A stretch of 64,000 bases of DNA from Pseudomonadales bacterium (lineage in GTDB: Bacteria > Pseudomonadota > Gammaproteobacteria > Pseudomonadales > UBA7239). Positions 1 through 9,762 of the stretch are shown in pieces. The stretch covers positions 62,001 to 126,000 of the forward strand of contig JAWLAB010000002.1 in NCBI GenBank assembly GCA_041395665.1, written 5' to 3'. How positions within the stretch are numbered: position 1 is the stretch's first letter; each line of letters begins with the position of its first letter. A program made the position numbers and the translations under genes. The notes beneath the pieces were generated by a model, which searched no databases, was not told the DNA's origin, and saw nothing but the letters and a program-made list of their open reading frames with translations.

Positions 1-1160
1 GCAAAAATTTATTTCTCGAAGCAGGCCGTGTGATTGTCGATATCACGCGCCGTTATTACGAGCAGGATGATGCATCGGTATTGCCGCGCAACATCGCCAC
101 TTTTGACGCGTTTGAAAATGCGATGAGCCTCGACATCGCCATGGGCGGTTCCACCAACACCATTTTGCATTTGTTAGCAGCTGCGCAAGAAGCGCAAGTA
201 CCGTTCACCATGAAAGACATCGATCGCTTGTCACTGCGCGTGCCGCAGTTGTGCAAAGTGGCGCCCAACACGCCGAAATATCACATGGAAGATGTGCATC
301 GCGCCGGCGGCATCATGGGCATACTCGGTGAATTGGATCGTGCTGGTTTGTTGCACCACAACACCAGCACGGTACACAGCAAAACCATGCGAGTAGCACT
401 CGAAAAGTGGGACATTAAGCAAAGCCAAGACGAGGCAGTGAAAATTTTTTACTCGGCAGGCCCCGCAGGCATTCCCACACAAGAAGCCTTCAGTCAAAGC
501 ACGCGCTGGCCTTCACTGGATGACGATCGCGCTGAAGGTTGCATCCGTTCGATTGATCACGCCTATTCAACGGAAGGCGGTTTAGCAGTGCTACACGGCA
601 ACATCGCACTCAACGGCTGCGTGGTAAAAACTTCTGGCGTCGATGAAGAAAATTTTATTTTTGAAGGCACTGCGTTTGTGTGCGAAAGCCAGGACGAAGC
701 CGTGCATTCCATTCTGGAAGACAAAGTAAAAGCAGGTGATGTGGTGATCGTGCGCTACGAAGGCCCACGCGGCGGCCCCGGCATGCAAGAAATGCTCTAC
801 CCCACCAGTTACATCAAATCCAAAGGTTTAGGCAAAGCCTGCGCCCTACTCACTGACGGTCGCTTTTCTGGCGGCACTTCCGGTTTGTCTATCGGCCATG
901 TATCGCCAGAAGCAGCAGCGGGCGGCGCCATCGGTTTGGTACGCAACGGCGACCGCATCCATATCGACATCCCCAAACGCACTATCAATGTATTAGTCAG
1001 CGACGAAGAACTCGCGCAACGCCGCATTGAGCAAGACAAACTCGGCTGGAAACCAGCAGCACCGCGCCCGCGCAAAGTCTCTGCTGCATTGAAGGCTTAC
1101 GCCAAATTTGTAACCAGCGCGGATGTCGGCGCAGTGCGTGATTTAAGTTTGTTGGATTAA
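1..1160 (+). CDS. ilvD: Dihydroxy-acid dehydratase, C-terminal part (cut by window start)
   Basis: Dehydrates 2,3-dihydroxy acids to 2-keto acids in valine/isoleucine synthesis; a cytosolic Fe-S enzyme. The frame is open from base 3 with no start, so the N-terminal part lies outside the window. The visible 386 residues match the IlvD C-terminal half: KNLFLEAGR and [13 protein letters not shown], then [27 protein letters not shown] and [20 protein letters not shown]. The GTG at base 30 is internal, not the start. The gene ends convergently with mscL, the two stop codons overlapping by a few bases. Confidence 0.96.
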   Translation, partial: KNLFLEAGRVIVDITRRYYEQDDASVLPRNIATFDAFENAMSLDIAMGGSTNTILHLLAAAQEAQVPFTMKDIDRLSLRVPQLCKVAPNTPKYHMEDVHRAGGIMGILGELDRAGLLHHNTSTVHSKTMRVALEKWDIKQSQDEAVKIFYSAGPAGIPTQEAFSQSTRWPSLDDDRAEGCIRSIDHAYSTEGGLAVLHGNIALNGCVVKTSGVDEENFIFEGTAFVCESQDEAVHSILEDKVKAGDVVIVRYEGPRGGPGMQEMLYPTSYIKSKGLGKACALLTDGRFSGGTSGLSIGHVSPEAAAGGAIGLVRNGDRIHIDIPKRTINVLVSDEELAQRRIEQDKLGWKPAAPRPRKVSAALKAYAKFVTSADVGAVRDLSLLD

Positions 1161-1561
1161 AGTTCAGAGGTACAACAAGGGCAGCGTGTGGCTTTAATAG
1201 AAATGCTCGAAATACATTTCGGGCATTCTTTTGTTGTCACCTCTGCTTCTTTTTTCAGGCGATTGATTTGCTTCACTAAAATAAAAATCACAAACGCGAC
1301 AATTGTGAAATCCAGAACGGTATTGATAAACACGCCGTAATTGATGCTCACCGCCGCCGCAGTATCGGTTTTTTCTTTCAGCACGATAGAAAGACTAGAA
1401 AAATCCACATTGCCCAATAACAAGCCAATCGGTGGCATTACTACCTGATTGACTAATGCAGTCACGATCTTGCCAAAAGACGCACCGATAATGACGCCGA
1501 CCGCCATATCGACCACATTGCCTTTAACAGCAAAATCTTTAAATTCCTGTAAAATTTTCAT
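1157..1561 (-). CDS. mscL: Large-conductance mechanosensitive channel MscL
   Basis: Homopentameric inner-membrane channel that opens under membrane tension and releases solutes during osmotic downshock. The 134 residues fit the family. The N-terminal helix ([15 protein letters not shown]) leads into TM1 with [19 protein letters not shown]2 lies around residues 75-100. The tail carries CPKC and CPCC pairs, a zinc-ribbon-like end that is less usual for MscL. The start overlaps the stop of the upstream ParA-like gene by 4 bases (ATGA), so the two are probably cotranscribed. Confidence 0.95.
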   Translation of the reverse strand: MKILQEFKDFAVKGNVVDMAVGVIIGASFGKIVTALVNQVVMPPIGLLLGNVDFSSLSIVLKEKTDTAAAVSINYGVFINTVLDFTIVAFVIFILVKQINRLKKEAEVTTKECPKCISSISIKATRCPCCTSEL

Positions 1562-2334
1562 TCTTCGATACTCTCTAATTTTTGGTATAAGTTAATAAAT
1601 TGCTGGGTGGCTTTATGGCCGGGCGCAAAGTGTACTAAAGGCTCATGCTCTTCGCGCGATTCTTTGACTTTGATAGAGGTGTTGAGAAAAGTATCCAGCA
1701 CAGGCAGACCATCGGCGATTAACTGATCAACAAGCTCTTGAGGAAACTTTGCCTGCGGATTGAATTGATTGACGACGATACCTTCAATCCTCAAACCTTC
1801 GTTATGATCTTCACGAATTTCCGCAACGGTATTCACTAAATTGTAGAGTGCCTGCCTCGAAAAACTGTCGCAGTCAAACGGAATCAACAAACTGTCCGCA
1901 GCCACTAACGCTGCCATACTGTAAAAATTGAGCGCAGGCGGCGTGTCGATATAAATGCGGTCGTAATGCTTTCCCGCTTCTTTCAACGCATCACGAAATT
2001 TGTAAATTTTATGTCTACTTTCCAAATCACGCTCAATACTCGCCAAATCCGCACTCGACGGCATGACCGATAAATTTTTGAAGTGGGTGGGATGGCAAAA
2101 ATTGGGCAAGTAAGGTTTGCCGCCAAACATACTCAGAAAACTTTTGAAGAAATCCAACGCAGTATTGCTCTTTTCACCGTAATTGGCGCCGAGTAAATAT
2201 TCAGAGCTGTTGCACTGCGTATCCAAGTCAATCAATAAAGTTTTATGGCCTTGTTGCGCACTAATCGCTGCCAAATTGCAACTGATACTGGTTTTACCCA
2301 CGCCGCCTTTTTGATTAAAAACGACTCGTTTCAT
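1558..2334 (-). CDS. ParA/MinD-family ATPase, orphan, upstream of mscL
   Basis: A 258-residue P-loop ATPase of the ParA/Soj type. The deviant Walker A motif is KGGVGKT at residues 9-15 with the signature lysine (K9), and [12 protein letters not shown] and [10 protein letters not shown] follow as the Walker A' and B regions. The frame is open further upstream, but the ATG at 2334 is chosen because AGGAG lies just before it and homology begins there. No ParB gene or obvious parS site is nearby. The stop overlaps the mscL start by 4 bases. The role (chromosome, plasmid-derived or cargo positioning) cannot be told from sequence. Confidence 0.88.
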   Translation of the reverse strand: MKRVVFNQKGGVGKTSISCNLAAISAQQGHKTLLIDLDTQCNSSEYLLGANYGEKSNTALDFFKSFLSMFGGKPYLPNFCHPTHFKNLSVMPSSADLASIERDLESRHKIYKFRDALKEAGKHYDRIYIDTPPALNFYSMAALVAADSLLIPFDCDSFSRQALYNLVNTVAEIREDHNEGLRIEGIVVNQFNPQAKFPQELVDQLIADGLPVLDTFLNTSIKVKESREEHEPLVHFAPGHKATQQFINLYQKLESIEE

Positions 2335-2359
2335 AGACCACTCCTGTAAACTGCCTGCC

Positions 2360-3334
2360 ATGTTATCAGCAAACCCCACACAAACTCTGCCGCGCGCCAT
2401 TTTTCTGATGGGCCCTACTGCATCGGGAAAAACGGATCTCGCTGTTGCGCTCACCGAGCAATTACCTTGCGACATCATCAGCGTGGATTCTGCACTGGTG
2501 TATCGCGACATGGATATCGGCAGCGCAAAACCGGATGCAGAAACTTTAGCGCGCGCACCACATCGTTTAATCAGTTTTCTTGATCCATCAGAGCCTTATT
2601 CTGCGGCGCAGTTCCGTCGTGATGCGCTGTGCGAAAGCACCAACATTGTGCAAAACGGACGCATTCCACTTTTTGTTGGCGGCACGATGTTGTATTTCAA
2701 AATTTTGCTGGAAGGCATCGCCGAAATGCCCGCTGCTGATGCCGCCTTGCGCGCTGCACTCAGTGCAGAAGCGGAACAATGCGGCTGGCCGGCCATGCAC
2801 GCGAAATTAGCCGAGGTGGATCCCATCGCAGCAGCACAACTGCACCCCAATCATTCGCAGCGCATTTTGCGCGCGCTGGAGGTGCACACGCTCACCGGCG
2901 TGCCGCTCTCCTCTCTACAGAAACAGCAAAAACAACAGCAAGCCGAACCGCTGCCTTTTCGCCCCATCCAACTCGCGCTGATTCCCAGCGATAGAGTAGC
3001 GCTACATCAACGCATAGAACGGCGTTTTGATCAGATGCTCGCCACGGGGTTTATCGAGGAGGTGCGACAGTTGTATCAACGCGGCGACCTATCGACCGAC
3101 CTGCCGTCCATGCGCGCAGTGGGCTATCGGCAGGTGTGGGAGCATCTGGCGGGCAACACCACCGAGGCAGAAATGCGCTCTGCAGGCATCGCCGCCACGC
3201 GCCAGCTCGCCAAACGCCAGCTTACTTGGCTGCGCGGTTGGCCCAATCTCCACACAATTCCTGTGGCGGAACCTTTTTGCTTAGAAAAAGTCACACAGAC
3301 AGCCTTGAAAATACTGACCGAAGTCGGCATATAG
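2360..3334 (+). CDS. miaA: tRNA dimethylallyltransferase
   Basis: Transfers the dimethylallyl group from DMAPP to A37 of tRNAs reading UNN codons. The 324 residues carry the P-loop [14 protein letters not shown] near residue 18, [30 protein letters not shown] and the C-terminal [12 protein letters not shown] and [13 protein letters not shown] motifs. It starts 25 bases from the divergent ParA-like gene and precedes hfq, the standard gammaproteobacterial order. Confidence 0.97.
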   Translation: MLSANPTQTLPRAIFLMGPTASGKTDLAVALTEQLPCDIISVDSALVYRDMDIGSAKPDAETLARAPHRLISFLDPSEPYSAAQFRRDALCESTNIVQNGRIPLFVGGTMLYFKILLEGIAEMPAADAALRAALSAEAEQCGWPAMHAKLAEVDPIAAAQLHPNHSQRILRALEVHTLTGVPLSSLQKQQKQQQAEPLPFRPIQLALIPSDRVALHQRIERRFDQMLATGFIEEVRQLYQRGDLSTDLPSMRAVGYRQVWEHLAGNTTEAEMRSAGIAATRQLAKRQLTWLRGWPNLHTIPVAEPFCLEKVTQTALKILTEVGI

Positions 3335-3410
3335 TCAGCTTGCAAGTGCTTTTCTTTTTGATACTCGGTTTTCGAGCCTTTTTCTTTTTTTTATTTTGAG
3401 GAGATTTCCT

Positions 3411-3716
3411 ATGTCCAGAGGGCAGAGCTTACAAGACCCTTATTTGAATGTGCTGCGCAAAGAGCGCGTGCCTGTGTCCATTTATTTGGTCAACGGCATC
3501 AAGCTGCAAGGCCAAATTGACTCCTTTGACCAATTCGTCGTGCTGCTGAAAAACACTGTCAGCCAAATGGTTTACAAGCACGCCATCTCTACCGTCGTAC
3601 CTTCGCGCCCTGTGCGCCTGCCGATGATGAATCCTCCTGCTGGTGGCTCTAACCCAGGCTCAGGCAACTACGACAACTATGACGACGATGACGGTTACAC
3701 CGACCTCGGCAGCTAA
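3411..3716 (+). CDS. hfq: RNA chaperone Hfq
   Basis: Hexameric Sm-like protein that pairs small RNAs with mRNAs. The start at 3411 is set by GAGGAG 7-12 bases upstream and the family N-terminus [13 protein letters not shown]; an in-frame ATG at 3396 is too early. Sm1 ([20 protein letters not shown]) and Sm2 ([15 protein letters not shown]) are intact. The 101-residue protein has a Gly/Asn-rich linker and a strongly acidic tip (YDDDDGYTD), as expected for the disordered C-terminal tail. It lies between miaA and hflX. Confidence 0.97.
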   Translation: MSRGQSLQDPYLNVLRKERVPVSIYLVNGIKLQGQIDSFDQFVVLLKNTVSQMVYKHAISTVVPSRPVRLPMMNPPAGGSNPGSGNYDNYDDDDGYTDLGS

Positions 3717-3733
3717 TTTGGAAACCACTGCAC

Positions 3734-5065
3734 TTGTTTTTTGATCGCCCCGCATCCGGTGAGCTGGCTGTGCTGGTTCACTTGGATCTGCACCGTCCGC
3801 ACACCCACGAAGATTTGCGCGAATTTGAGGAGCTCGTCCTGTCCGCAGGCGGCGACCCCGTCACGCTGATCTGCGGTTCACGCACTTCGCCCAACGCGCG
3901 CCATTTTGTCGGCAAAGGCAAGCTGGAAGAAATCCAAGCCGCCGTACAAGAACACTGTGCCCAGCTGGTGATTTTTGATCACGAGCTCTCACCCAGCCAA
4001 GAACGCAATCTGGAAAAATCCCTGCAATGTCGCGTGTTGGATCGCACCGGTTTGATACTCGACATCTTCGCTCAACGCGCCCGCACGCACGAAGGCAAGC
4101 TGCAAGTGGAACTGGCGCAACTGCAACATATGTCCACGCGCTTGGTGCGCGGCTGGACGCACTTGGAGCGACAAAAAGGCGGCATCGGTATGCGCGGCCC
4201 CGGTGAAACGCAGCTGGAAACGGACCGTCGTTTACTGCGCGCCCGCATTAAATTCATTGAGGCGCGATTAGAAAAAGTACGCAGCCAGCGCGAGCAGGGG
4301 CGGCGCGGTCGCTCACGCAGCGCCACGCCCACCGTTTCCCTCGCCGGTTACACCAACGCCGGTAAATCCACGCTGTTCAACGCGCTCACAGAAGCGGATG
4401 TTTACGCCGCCAACCAGTTGTTCGCCACGCTAGACCCCACCATGCGCCGCATCAACCTGCCCGACACCGGCACCACCGTGTTGGCGGATACCGTGGGCTT
4501 TGTGCGCCATCTGCCGCACCAATTGGTGGAGGCGTTTCGCAGCACACTGGAAGAAGTCGCGCTGGCTGATTTGCTGCTGCATGTGGTCGATGCCGCCAGC
4601 GACGAACGCGCTGAACAAATGTATCAAGTGGAAGATGTGCTCGGTGAAATTCACGCTGACCATGTGCCACGCTTGGAAGTGTTTAACAAAATTGATTTGC
4701 TGGAAATGGAACCACGCATTGATCGCAATGACGAAGGTCGTGCGATTCGCGTGTGGCTCTCCGCGCGTGAAGGCACAGGGCTGGATTTATTGCGGCAGGC
4801 GATGGACGAATACCTCGCCGATGAACAATTCACTGGCACACTGCATCTAAAACCAGAGCAAGCACGCCTGCGTGCAAAACTGTTTGCACTGCAAGCCATT
4901 ACGCAAGAGCAATTCAATGACGATGGCAGCCAAACCATCGCCGTGCGCCTCGCGCAAAAAGATTGGCAACGCCTGCTCACGACTGAAAAGTTGAGCGAGC
5001 AAGAACTGTTAGAATCCCCTCCTTCACGCGGCAAGCGCACGAAAAAAACTTCTCGGAGTCACTAA
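3734..5065 (+). CDS. hflX: Ribosome-associated GTPase HflX
   Basis: GTPase that splits stalled 70S ribosomes under stress. The TTG at 3734 is the only start giving the family N-terminus (MFFDRPASGELAVLVH). The HflX N-domain is followed by a coiled linker with RGPGETQLETDRRLLR, then the G domain: G1 GYTNAGKST near residue 205, G3 DTVGF, G4 NKID. At 443 residues it is full length. The stop overlaps the hflK start (TAATG), so translational coupling is likely. Confidence 0.96.
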   Translation: MFFDRPASGELAVLVHLDLHRPHTHEDLREFEELVLSAGGDPVTLICGSRTSPNARHFVGKGKLEEIQAAVQEHCAQLVIFDHELSPSQERNLEKSLQCRVLDRTGLILDIFAQRARTHEGKLQVELAQLQHMSTRLVRGWTHLERQKGGIGMRGPGETQLETDRRLLRARIKFIEARLEKVRSQREQGRRGRSRSATPTVSLAGYTNAGKSTLFNALTEADVYAANQLFATLDPTMRRINLPDTGTTVLADTVGFVRHLPHQLVEAFRSTLEEVALADLLLHVVDAASDERAEQMYQVEDVLGEIHADHVPRLEVFNKIDLLEMEPRIDRNDEGRAIRVWLSAREGTGLDLLRQAMDEYLADEQFTGTLHLKPEQARLRAKLFALQAITQEQFNDDGSQTIAVRLAQKDWQRLLTTEKLSEQELLESPPSRGKRTKKTSRSH

Positions 5066-6204
5066 TGGCTTGGAATGAACCCGGCAACAAAGGCGGCGGC
5101 AACCCTTGGGGCGGCCCACCGAACAGCAAAAATGAGTTGGACGCACTGTTCAAAAAATTAAACAATATTTTTGGCAATGGCGGTCCGAGTAACGAACAAC
5201 CTTTAGGCAAACTTGCCGCATTAATCATCGTCGTGCTGGCTGTGCTGTGGGCTGCACTGGGTGTTTATCAGTTGGATGAACAAAAACGCGCCGTCGTTTT
5301 GCGCTTAGGTGCATTTCATTCCATCGTCGGCCCCGGTATCCACTGGAATCCACCTTTGATTGACACCATTTTGAAAGAAAATGTCACGCAACAGCGCTCT
5401 TACACTACGCAGGGCGCGATGCTGACGGAAGATGAAAACATCGTTGAAGTGCAAGTATCCGTGCAATACAACATTGGCGATTTGCAAAAATTTATTTTAG
5501 GCATTCGCGATCCGCAACACGCGTTGGAAGAAGCAACCGACAGCGCGGTGCGCCATGCCATCGGCAGTTCAAAAATGGATGATGTTTTAACGACGGGGCG
5601 CGACAAAATTGCTGCCGATGTGCAAACGCGTTTGCAAAAATATCTCGATGCGTATCAAACCGGCATTATCGTCAGCACTGTGAACATCGAAAAAACACAA
5701 CCACCGACTGCGGTACAAGCGGCATTTGACGATGTAATCAAAGCGCGTGAAGACGAACAGCGTGTACAAAACGAAGCGCAAACTTATGCCAACACCGTCA
5801 TCCCCGAAGCGCGTGGCCAAGTGAAACGCGTGCATGAAGAAGCACTGGCCTACCGCGACCGCGTCGTTGCGCGCGCCACCGGTGAAGCAGCACGCTTTGA
5901 AGCACTGCTTGCTGAATACAACAAAGCGCCAGAAATTACACGCAAGCGGTTGTATCTGGAAACCATGCAATCACTCTACGCAGACAACAGCAAAGTGATG
6001 ATCAATACACAGCAAAATGGCAACAATGTGTTTTATTTACCGCTTGATCGCTTAGCCAATCGCAACGGCATCACAAACAACAGCGGCAACGACGCAAACA
6101 ACAATGCAACACGCACTACGCCAACCGCTATTGACGATAGCAATGTAGCAACGCGTAGTACCAGCAATGAAACGCGCACCAGCCGTCGAGAGGGCCGCCC
6201 ATGA
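5065..6204 (+). CDS. hflK: FtsH modulator HflK (SPFH/band 7 protein)
   Basis: Forms with HflC a periplasm-facing SPFH cage around FtsH in the inner membrane. The Gly/Asn/Pro-rich cytoplasmic N-terminus (WNEPGNKGGGNPWGGPP) is typical of HflK. One TM segment lies near residues 50-70, then the band 7 domain (DEQKRAVVLRLG, VGPGIHWNPP) and a helical region with EARGQVKR. The 379-residue protein ends in an Asn/Thr-rich tail. It overlaps hflC by 4 bases. Confidence 0.96.
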   Translation: MAWNEPGNKGGGNPWGGPPNSKNELDALFKKLNNIFGNGGPSNEQPLGKLAALIIVVLAVLWAALGVYQLDEQKRAVVLRLGAFHSIVGPGIHWNPPLIDTILKENVTQQRSYTTQGAMLTEDENIVEVQVSVQYNIGDLQKFILGIRDPQHALEEATDSAVRHAIGSSKMDDVLTTGRDKIAADVQTRLQKYLDAYQTGIIVSTVNIEKTQPPTAVQAAFDDVIKAREDEQRVQNEAQTYANTVIPEARGQVKRVHEEALAYRDRVVARATGEAARFEALLAEYNKAPEITRKRLYLETMQSLYADNSKVMINTQQNGNNVFYLPLDRLANRNGITNNSGNDANNNATRTTPTAIDDSNVATRSTSNETRTSRREGRP

Positions 6205-7076
6205 ACCGCATCGGCAATATTTTATTAACCATCTTGGCTGTCGTTTGGTTGGCTGGGCAGTTTATTTTTGTGGTGTATGAATTTGATAAAGCCGTGGTGC
6301 TGCAATTCGGCAAACTGGTGAAATCGGATATTAAACCCGGCATCCATTTTCGTGTTCCCTTCGTGGATGAAGTGCACCGTTTTGATGGCCGTATTCAAAC
6401 ACTCGACACACGCGCAGAACGCTATCCCACTGTCGAGAAAAAATCGGTGATGGTGGATTTGTACGCGCACTGGAAAATTACCGATGTCGCTCGCTATTAC
6501 ACAGCAACCGGTGGCGATGCTATTCGCGCAGAACTGCTGATCTCGCAGCGTATCAACGAAGGTTTGCGCAACCAGTTTGGCGTGCGCACGCTGCACGAAG
6601 TGGTTTCCGGTGAGCGCGACGCGTTGATGGTTAACATGACGAAAAAACTCACGGAAATTACCAGCAAAGAACTGGGTATCGAAGTGGTGGATGTGCGCGT
6701 CAAACGCATCGAGTTGCCCGACGAAGTCAGCGTCGATGTTTACAATCGTATGAACTCCGAACGCGCACGCGAAGCGCGCAAACATCGCTCGGAAGGTAAA
6801 GAAGTGGCTGAAGGCATTCGTGCCGATGCCGATCGCCAAAAAATTGTTTTGGAAGCTGAAGCCTACGGTGAAGCCGAAAAAATTCGCGGTGAAGGCGACG
6901 CTAAAGCGACAGCGATCTATGCAGCAGCTTACGGCAAGAACGCAGAATTTTTTAACTTCACACGCAGCTTGCAAGCCTATCGCGACAGTTTTAAATCGGG
7001 TGGCGATATGTTGGTACTCGATCCCAACGACAGCTTTTTCAGCTACCTAAAAAACCCCAATGGCACAGCGCGCTAA
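6201..7076 (+). CDS. hflC: FtsH modulator HflC (SPFH/band 7 protein)
   Basis: Partner of HflK in the complex that controls access of substrates to the FtsH protease. The 291 residues have an N-terminal membrane anchor (ILLTILAVVWLAGQFIFVV), the SPFH core (KPGIHFRVPFVDEVHRFDGR, LDTRAERYPT) and the coiled helix with SERAREARKHRSEG. The ATGA overlap with hflK argues for cotranslation. The 3' end is overlapped for 17 bases by the next gene rather than followed by the usual small DUF2065 gene, hisZ or purA. Confidence 0.96.
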   Translation: MNRIGNILLTILAVVWLAGQFIFVVYEFDKAVVLQFGKLVKSDIKPGIHFRVPFVDEVHRFDGRIQTLDTRAERYPTVEKKSVMVDLYAHWKITDVARYYTATGGDAIRAELLISQRINEGLRNQFGVRTLHEVVSGERDALMVNMTKKLTEITSKELGIEVVDVRVKRIELPDEVSVDVYNRMNSERAREARKHRSEGKEVAEGIRADADRQKIVLEAEAYGEAEKIRGEGDAKATAIYAAAYGKNAEFFNFTRSLQAYRDSFKSGGDMLVLDPNDSFFSYLKNPNGTAR

Positions 7077-7707
7077 ATACATTGCCAATCTGTTCTTGCT
7101 GTTGCTCAGCGCAGCAGCAGCGGCTATGCCCGATATCCGCGTCAACGGCTTGATGCCCAACCAAGCCGTGGTGACGATCGACGGCAAGCAGCGCATCCTC
7201 AAAGCAGGCGTACCTAGCGCGGAAGGTGTCACACTGATTTCCGCCGACAGCCAGAAAGCTGTGCTGGAATGGCAGGGGCAGCGCGTGGAACGCACGCTGT
7301 CGCGTGAAATCCAATCGAGCTATGCCGTGCGTACAGAACAAGAAGCCCGCATCCAACGCGGGCGCGACAAGCATTTCTTCACCACCGGCAACATCAACGG
7401 CCAGCCTGTGCGCTTCATGGTCGATACCGGCGCGTTTGCCATCGCCATGACACCGCCTGAAGCGGATCGCCTCGGCTTGAACTGGCGCAGCGGTGAACGG
7501 TTTGTTGCCAATACGGCGGGCGGTGGCACGCCTAGCTACAAAATCACGCTCGATAGCGTCAGCGTAGGCAGTATCACGCTGCACAACATTACGGCTGCCG
7601 TTATCGTCGCCGACTCCTCGCCCGATATTCTGCTCGGCATGAGTTTCTTGGAAAAAACAGAAATGCGTGAGGAGAACAATGTCCTCATCCTGCGCAAAAA
7701 ATACTGA
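7060..7707 (+). CDS. Retropepsin-like aspartic protease, membrane-anchored (clan AA)
   Basis: A 215-residue protein with an N-terminal hydrophobic signal or anchor (residues 8-23), a ~90-residue spacer and a C-terminal retropepsin-like fold. The catalytic motif VDTGA is at residues 121-125, preceded by NGQPVRFM, and ILLGMSFLE forms the second family motif. It matches the bacterial TIGR02281-type clan AA family, whose substrates are largely unknown. Because it starts inside hflC, expression is probably coupled to the FtsH modulator operon. That it works with HflKC in envelope proteolysis is my inference. Confidence 0.82.
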   Translation: MAQRAKYIANLFLLLLSAAAAAMPDIRVNGLMPNQAVVTIDGKQRILKAGVPSAEGVTLISADSQKAVLEWQGQRVERTLSREIQSSYAVRTEQEARIQRGRDKHFFTTGNINGQPVRFMVDTGAFAIAMTPPEADRLGLNWRSGERFVANTAGGGTPSYKITLDSVSVGSITLHNITAAVIVADSSPDILLGMSFLEKTEMREENNVLILRKKY

Positions 7708-7785
7708 CTCTCCGCCTTACACCCAAACACTGCGCTCACGCGATAAATGCGCGTAAAATGCGCGGCCTTAATTGAGGGTTCTCCC

Positions 7786-8385
7786 GTGCCGTTTCATTTC
7801 GTAGCATCCTCTCAGCTGCCGACTACCTGGGGTGATTTCACGCTCCACGGCTTTGAAGATAGCGATACGCAACAAGAGCATATTGCGCTGACGATGGGCG
7901 ATGTCAGTGACGGCAGCCCTGTGCTTGCGCGTATCCACTCGGAGTGTCTCACGGGCGATGTGCTGCACAGCCTGCGCTGTGATTGCGGCGCACAGCTCAA
8001 TGCCGCCATGCAAGCGATTGCAGAAGAAGGGCGCGGGGTTCTGCTCTATCTGCGCCAAGAAGGACGCGGCATCGGCCTCGTTAACAAAATTCGCGCCTAC
8101 CACCTGCAAGACCAAGGTGCGGATACGGTCGAGGCCAACAAACAGCTCGGCTTCGAAGCTGACCTGCGCCAATACGATATGCTCAACACCATGCTCAGCC
8201 ATCTGGGCGTACGCAAGCTGCGCTTGATGACCAACAACCCTCGCAAATTGGCAGCACTGGAAGCCGCAGGCATCACCATCGAAGAACGCATCCCGCTGCA
8301 AGTGGGTGTGAACCCGCACAATCGTCAATACCTAGCGACCAAGGCCGGCAAACTGGGACACCTGTTAACACCGCCCTCCCCCTGA
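7786..8385 (+). CDS. ribA: GTP cyclohydrolase II
   Basis: Converts GTP to 2,5-diamino-6-ribosylamino-pyrimidinone phosphate, formate and pyrophosphate, the first step of riboflavin synthesis. The zinc ligands are in [18 protein letters not shown]. The catalytic [20 protein letters not shown] and TNNPRK motifs are present. I prefer the GTG at 7786: a GAGGG lies 9 bases upstream and the 199-residue product starts like the family ([11 protein letters not shown]). An ATG at 7747 would add 13 residues. It stands alone without other rib genes. Confidence 0.95.
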   Translation: MPFHFVASSQLPTTWGDFTLHGFEDSDTQQEHIALTMGDVSDGSPVLARIHSECLTGDVLHSLRCDCGAQLNAAMQAIAEEGRGVLLYLRQEGRGIGLVNKIRAYHLQDQGADTVEANKQLGFEADLRQYDMLNTMLSHLGVRKLRLMTNNPRKLAALEAAGITIEERIPLQVGVNPHNRQYLATKAGKLGHLLTPPSP

Positions 8386-8396
8386 TCGGAGCCGCT

Positions 8397-9245
8397 ATGC
8401 AGACTTGTCAACGCCTCAGCACCCTGCGCGAGCAACTCAATCAAGAGCGCCACGCCGGCAAACGCATCGCCCTCGTTGCCACCATGGGTAACCTGCACGA
8501 AGGCCACATGCAACTGATCAGACTGGCCAAGGCACAAGCGAATTTTGTGGTGGCGAGCATCTTCGTCAACCCCCTGCAATTCGGCCTCAATGAAGATTGG
8601 GAGCAATACCCGCGCACTCTGGAGCGCGACAGCGCCATGCTCACCGCCGAAGGCTGTGACCTGCTGTTCTGCCCCACCGAAAACGACATGTACCCCAACG
8701 GCATGGAGACACAGACCAAGGTCGAAGTCCCCACCATGACCAACATCCTCTGCGGCGCATCGCGCCCTGGCCACTTCCTTGGCGTCACCACCGTGGTCGC
8801 CAAGCTGCTCAACATGACGCAACCCGACATCGCCATCTTCGGCATTAAGGATTACCAGCAACTGACCGTAATTCGTCGCATGGTGGAAGACCTCAGCATC
8901 CCCGTGCAGCTGGTGGCAGCACCCATCGCCCGCGCGGAAGATGGGCTCGCGCTCAGCTCTCGCAACGGCTATCTCACCGCTGAGGAGCGTCCTCGCGCCA
9001 CGGCGCTGTACCAAGCTTTGGTGCAAACCAGTGCGGCTGTGCAGGCCGGCCGTCGCGATTACGCGCAGCTCGAAAACGAGGCGCTGGCACAACTGACACA
9101 AGTGGATATGCGTCCCGATTATTTCTCTATTCGCCAAGCCAAAACGCTAGAACCTGCGGCGGCAGGTGATACCGATTTAGTCATACTCGGCGCGGTTTAT
9201 CTCGGAAAAACCCGCCTGATTGATAATGTAACTTTGACCGTTTAA
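8397..9245 (+). CDS. panC: Pantothenate synthetase
   Basis: ATP-dependent condensation of pantoate and beta-alanine to pantothenate. The 282 residues show the HIGH-type nucleotide-binding motif in TMGNLHEGHMQLI, FVNPLQFG, the central RPGHFLGVTTVVAKLLNM, the KMSKS-equivalent FGIKDYQQL and the ALSSRNGYL motif. It starts 11 bases after ribA and is followed by panD, which supplies beta-alanine, so panC-panD form one pathway unit. Confidence 0.97.
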   Translation: MQTCQRLSTLREQLNQERHAGKRIALVATMGNLHEGHMQLIRLAKAQANFVVASIFVNPLQFGLNEDWEQYPRTLERDSAMLTAEGCDLLFCPTENDMYPNGMETQTKVEVPTMTNILCGASRPGHFLGVTTVVAKLLNMTQPDIAIFGIKDYQQLTVIRRMVEDLSIPVQLVAAPIARAEDGLALSSRNGYLTAEERPRATALYQALVQTSAAVQAGRRDYAQLENEALAQLTQVDMRPDYFSIRQAKTLEPAAAGDTDLVILGAVYLGKTRLIDNVTLTV

Positions 9246-9295
9246 CGGTAGGATATGCGCCGACCATTTCCTCCTAGTTCCTACGGAGACTCTCC

Positions 9296-9676
9296 ATGCA
9301 AAATATCATGCTGAAAGGCAAACTCCATCAAGCCTGCGTGACACATTCTGTACTCGACTACGACGGCTCCTGCGCCATTGATAGCGATTTGGTCAAGCTG
9401 GCTGGCATGCGTGAATTTGAACAGATTCAAATTTACAACATCACTAACGGTGAGCGTTTTACTACTTACATTATTTTGGGTGGTGCGGGCTCTGGCATCA
9501 TTTCTGTCAATGGCTCTGCCGCGCATCGCGCTAAACCCGGTGACCGCGTCATTATCTGCGCCTACGCCAACTACGACGAAAATGAACTGACAGATCATGC
9601 ACCGAAACTGGTTTATCTCAACGAACAAAATAAAGTTGTGCGCACTGCCAACATTATTCCTGTTCAAGCAGCCTGA
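9296..9676 (+). CDS. panD: Aspartate 1-decarboxylase (pyruvoyl enzyme precursor)
   Basis: Makes beta-alanine from aspartate for pantothenate. It is a proenzyme that cleaves itself between Gly24 and Ser25 (YDGSCAID) to form the pyruvoyl cofactor. K9 in [12 protein letters not shown] and the Y58-region [19 protein letters not shown] are conserved. At 126 residues the length is normal. A consensus-like GGAG precedes the start and a strong terminator follows. Confidence 0.97.
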   Translation: MQNIMLKGKLHQACVTHSVLDYDGSCAIDSDLVKLAGMREFEQIQIYNITNGERFTTYIILGGAGSGIISVNGSAAHRAKPGDRVIICAYANYDENELTDHAPKLVYLNEQNKVVRTANIIPVQAA

Positions 9677-9690
9677 CCACACTGCTCGTG

Positions 9691-9725
9691 CGAAAGCCGA
9701 CCTTCGGGTCGGCTTTCGCGTTTTT
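9691..9725 (+). terminator. Rho-independent terminator after panD
   Basis: A perfect 12-bp stem (CGAAAGCCGACC with its complement) closed by a TTCG tetraloop, followed after two bases by a T5 run. It ends the ribA-panC-panD transcript and separates it from prfB. Confidence 0.93.
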
Positions 9726-9762
9726 ACTACTGCTGTTTTTTCAAAAAATTTCGAGAATAGTT

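Noticed and set aside
6225..6974. Long open frame (249 codons) antisense to hflC
   Set aside because: Lies entirely within hflC, has Phe/His-rich unlikely composition and no family resemblance; it is a by-product of codon bias on the other strand.
8325..9137. 270-codon open frame antisense to panC
   Set aside because: Fully opposite a clear PanC; His/Ala/Gly-rich composition with no recognisable domain.
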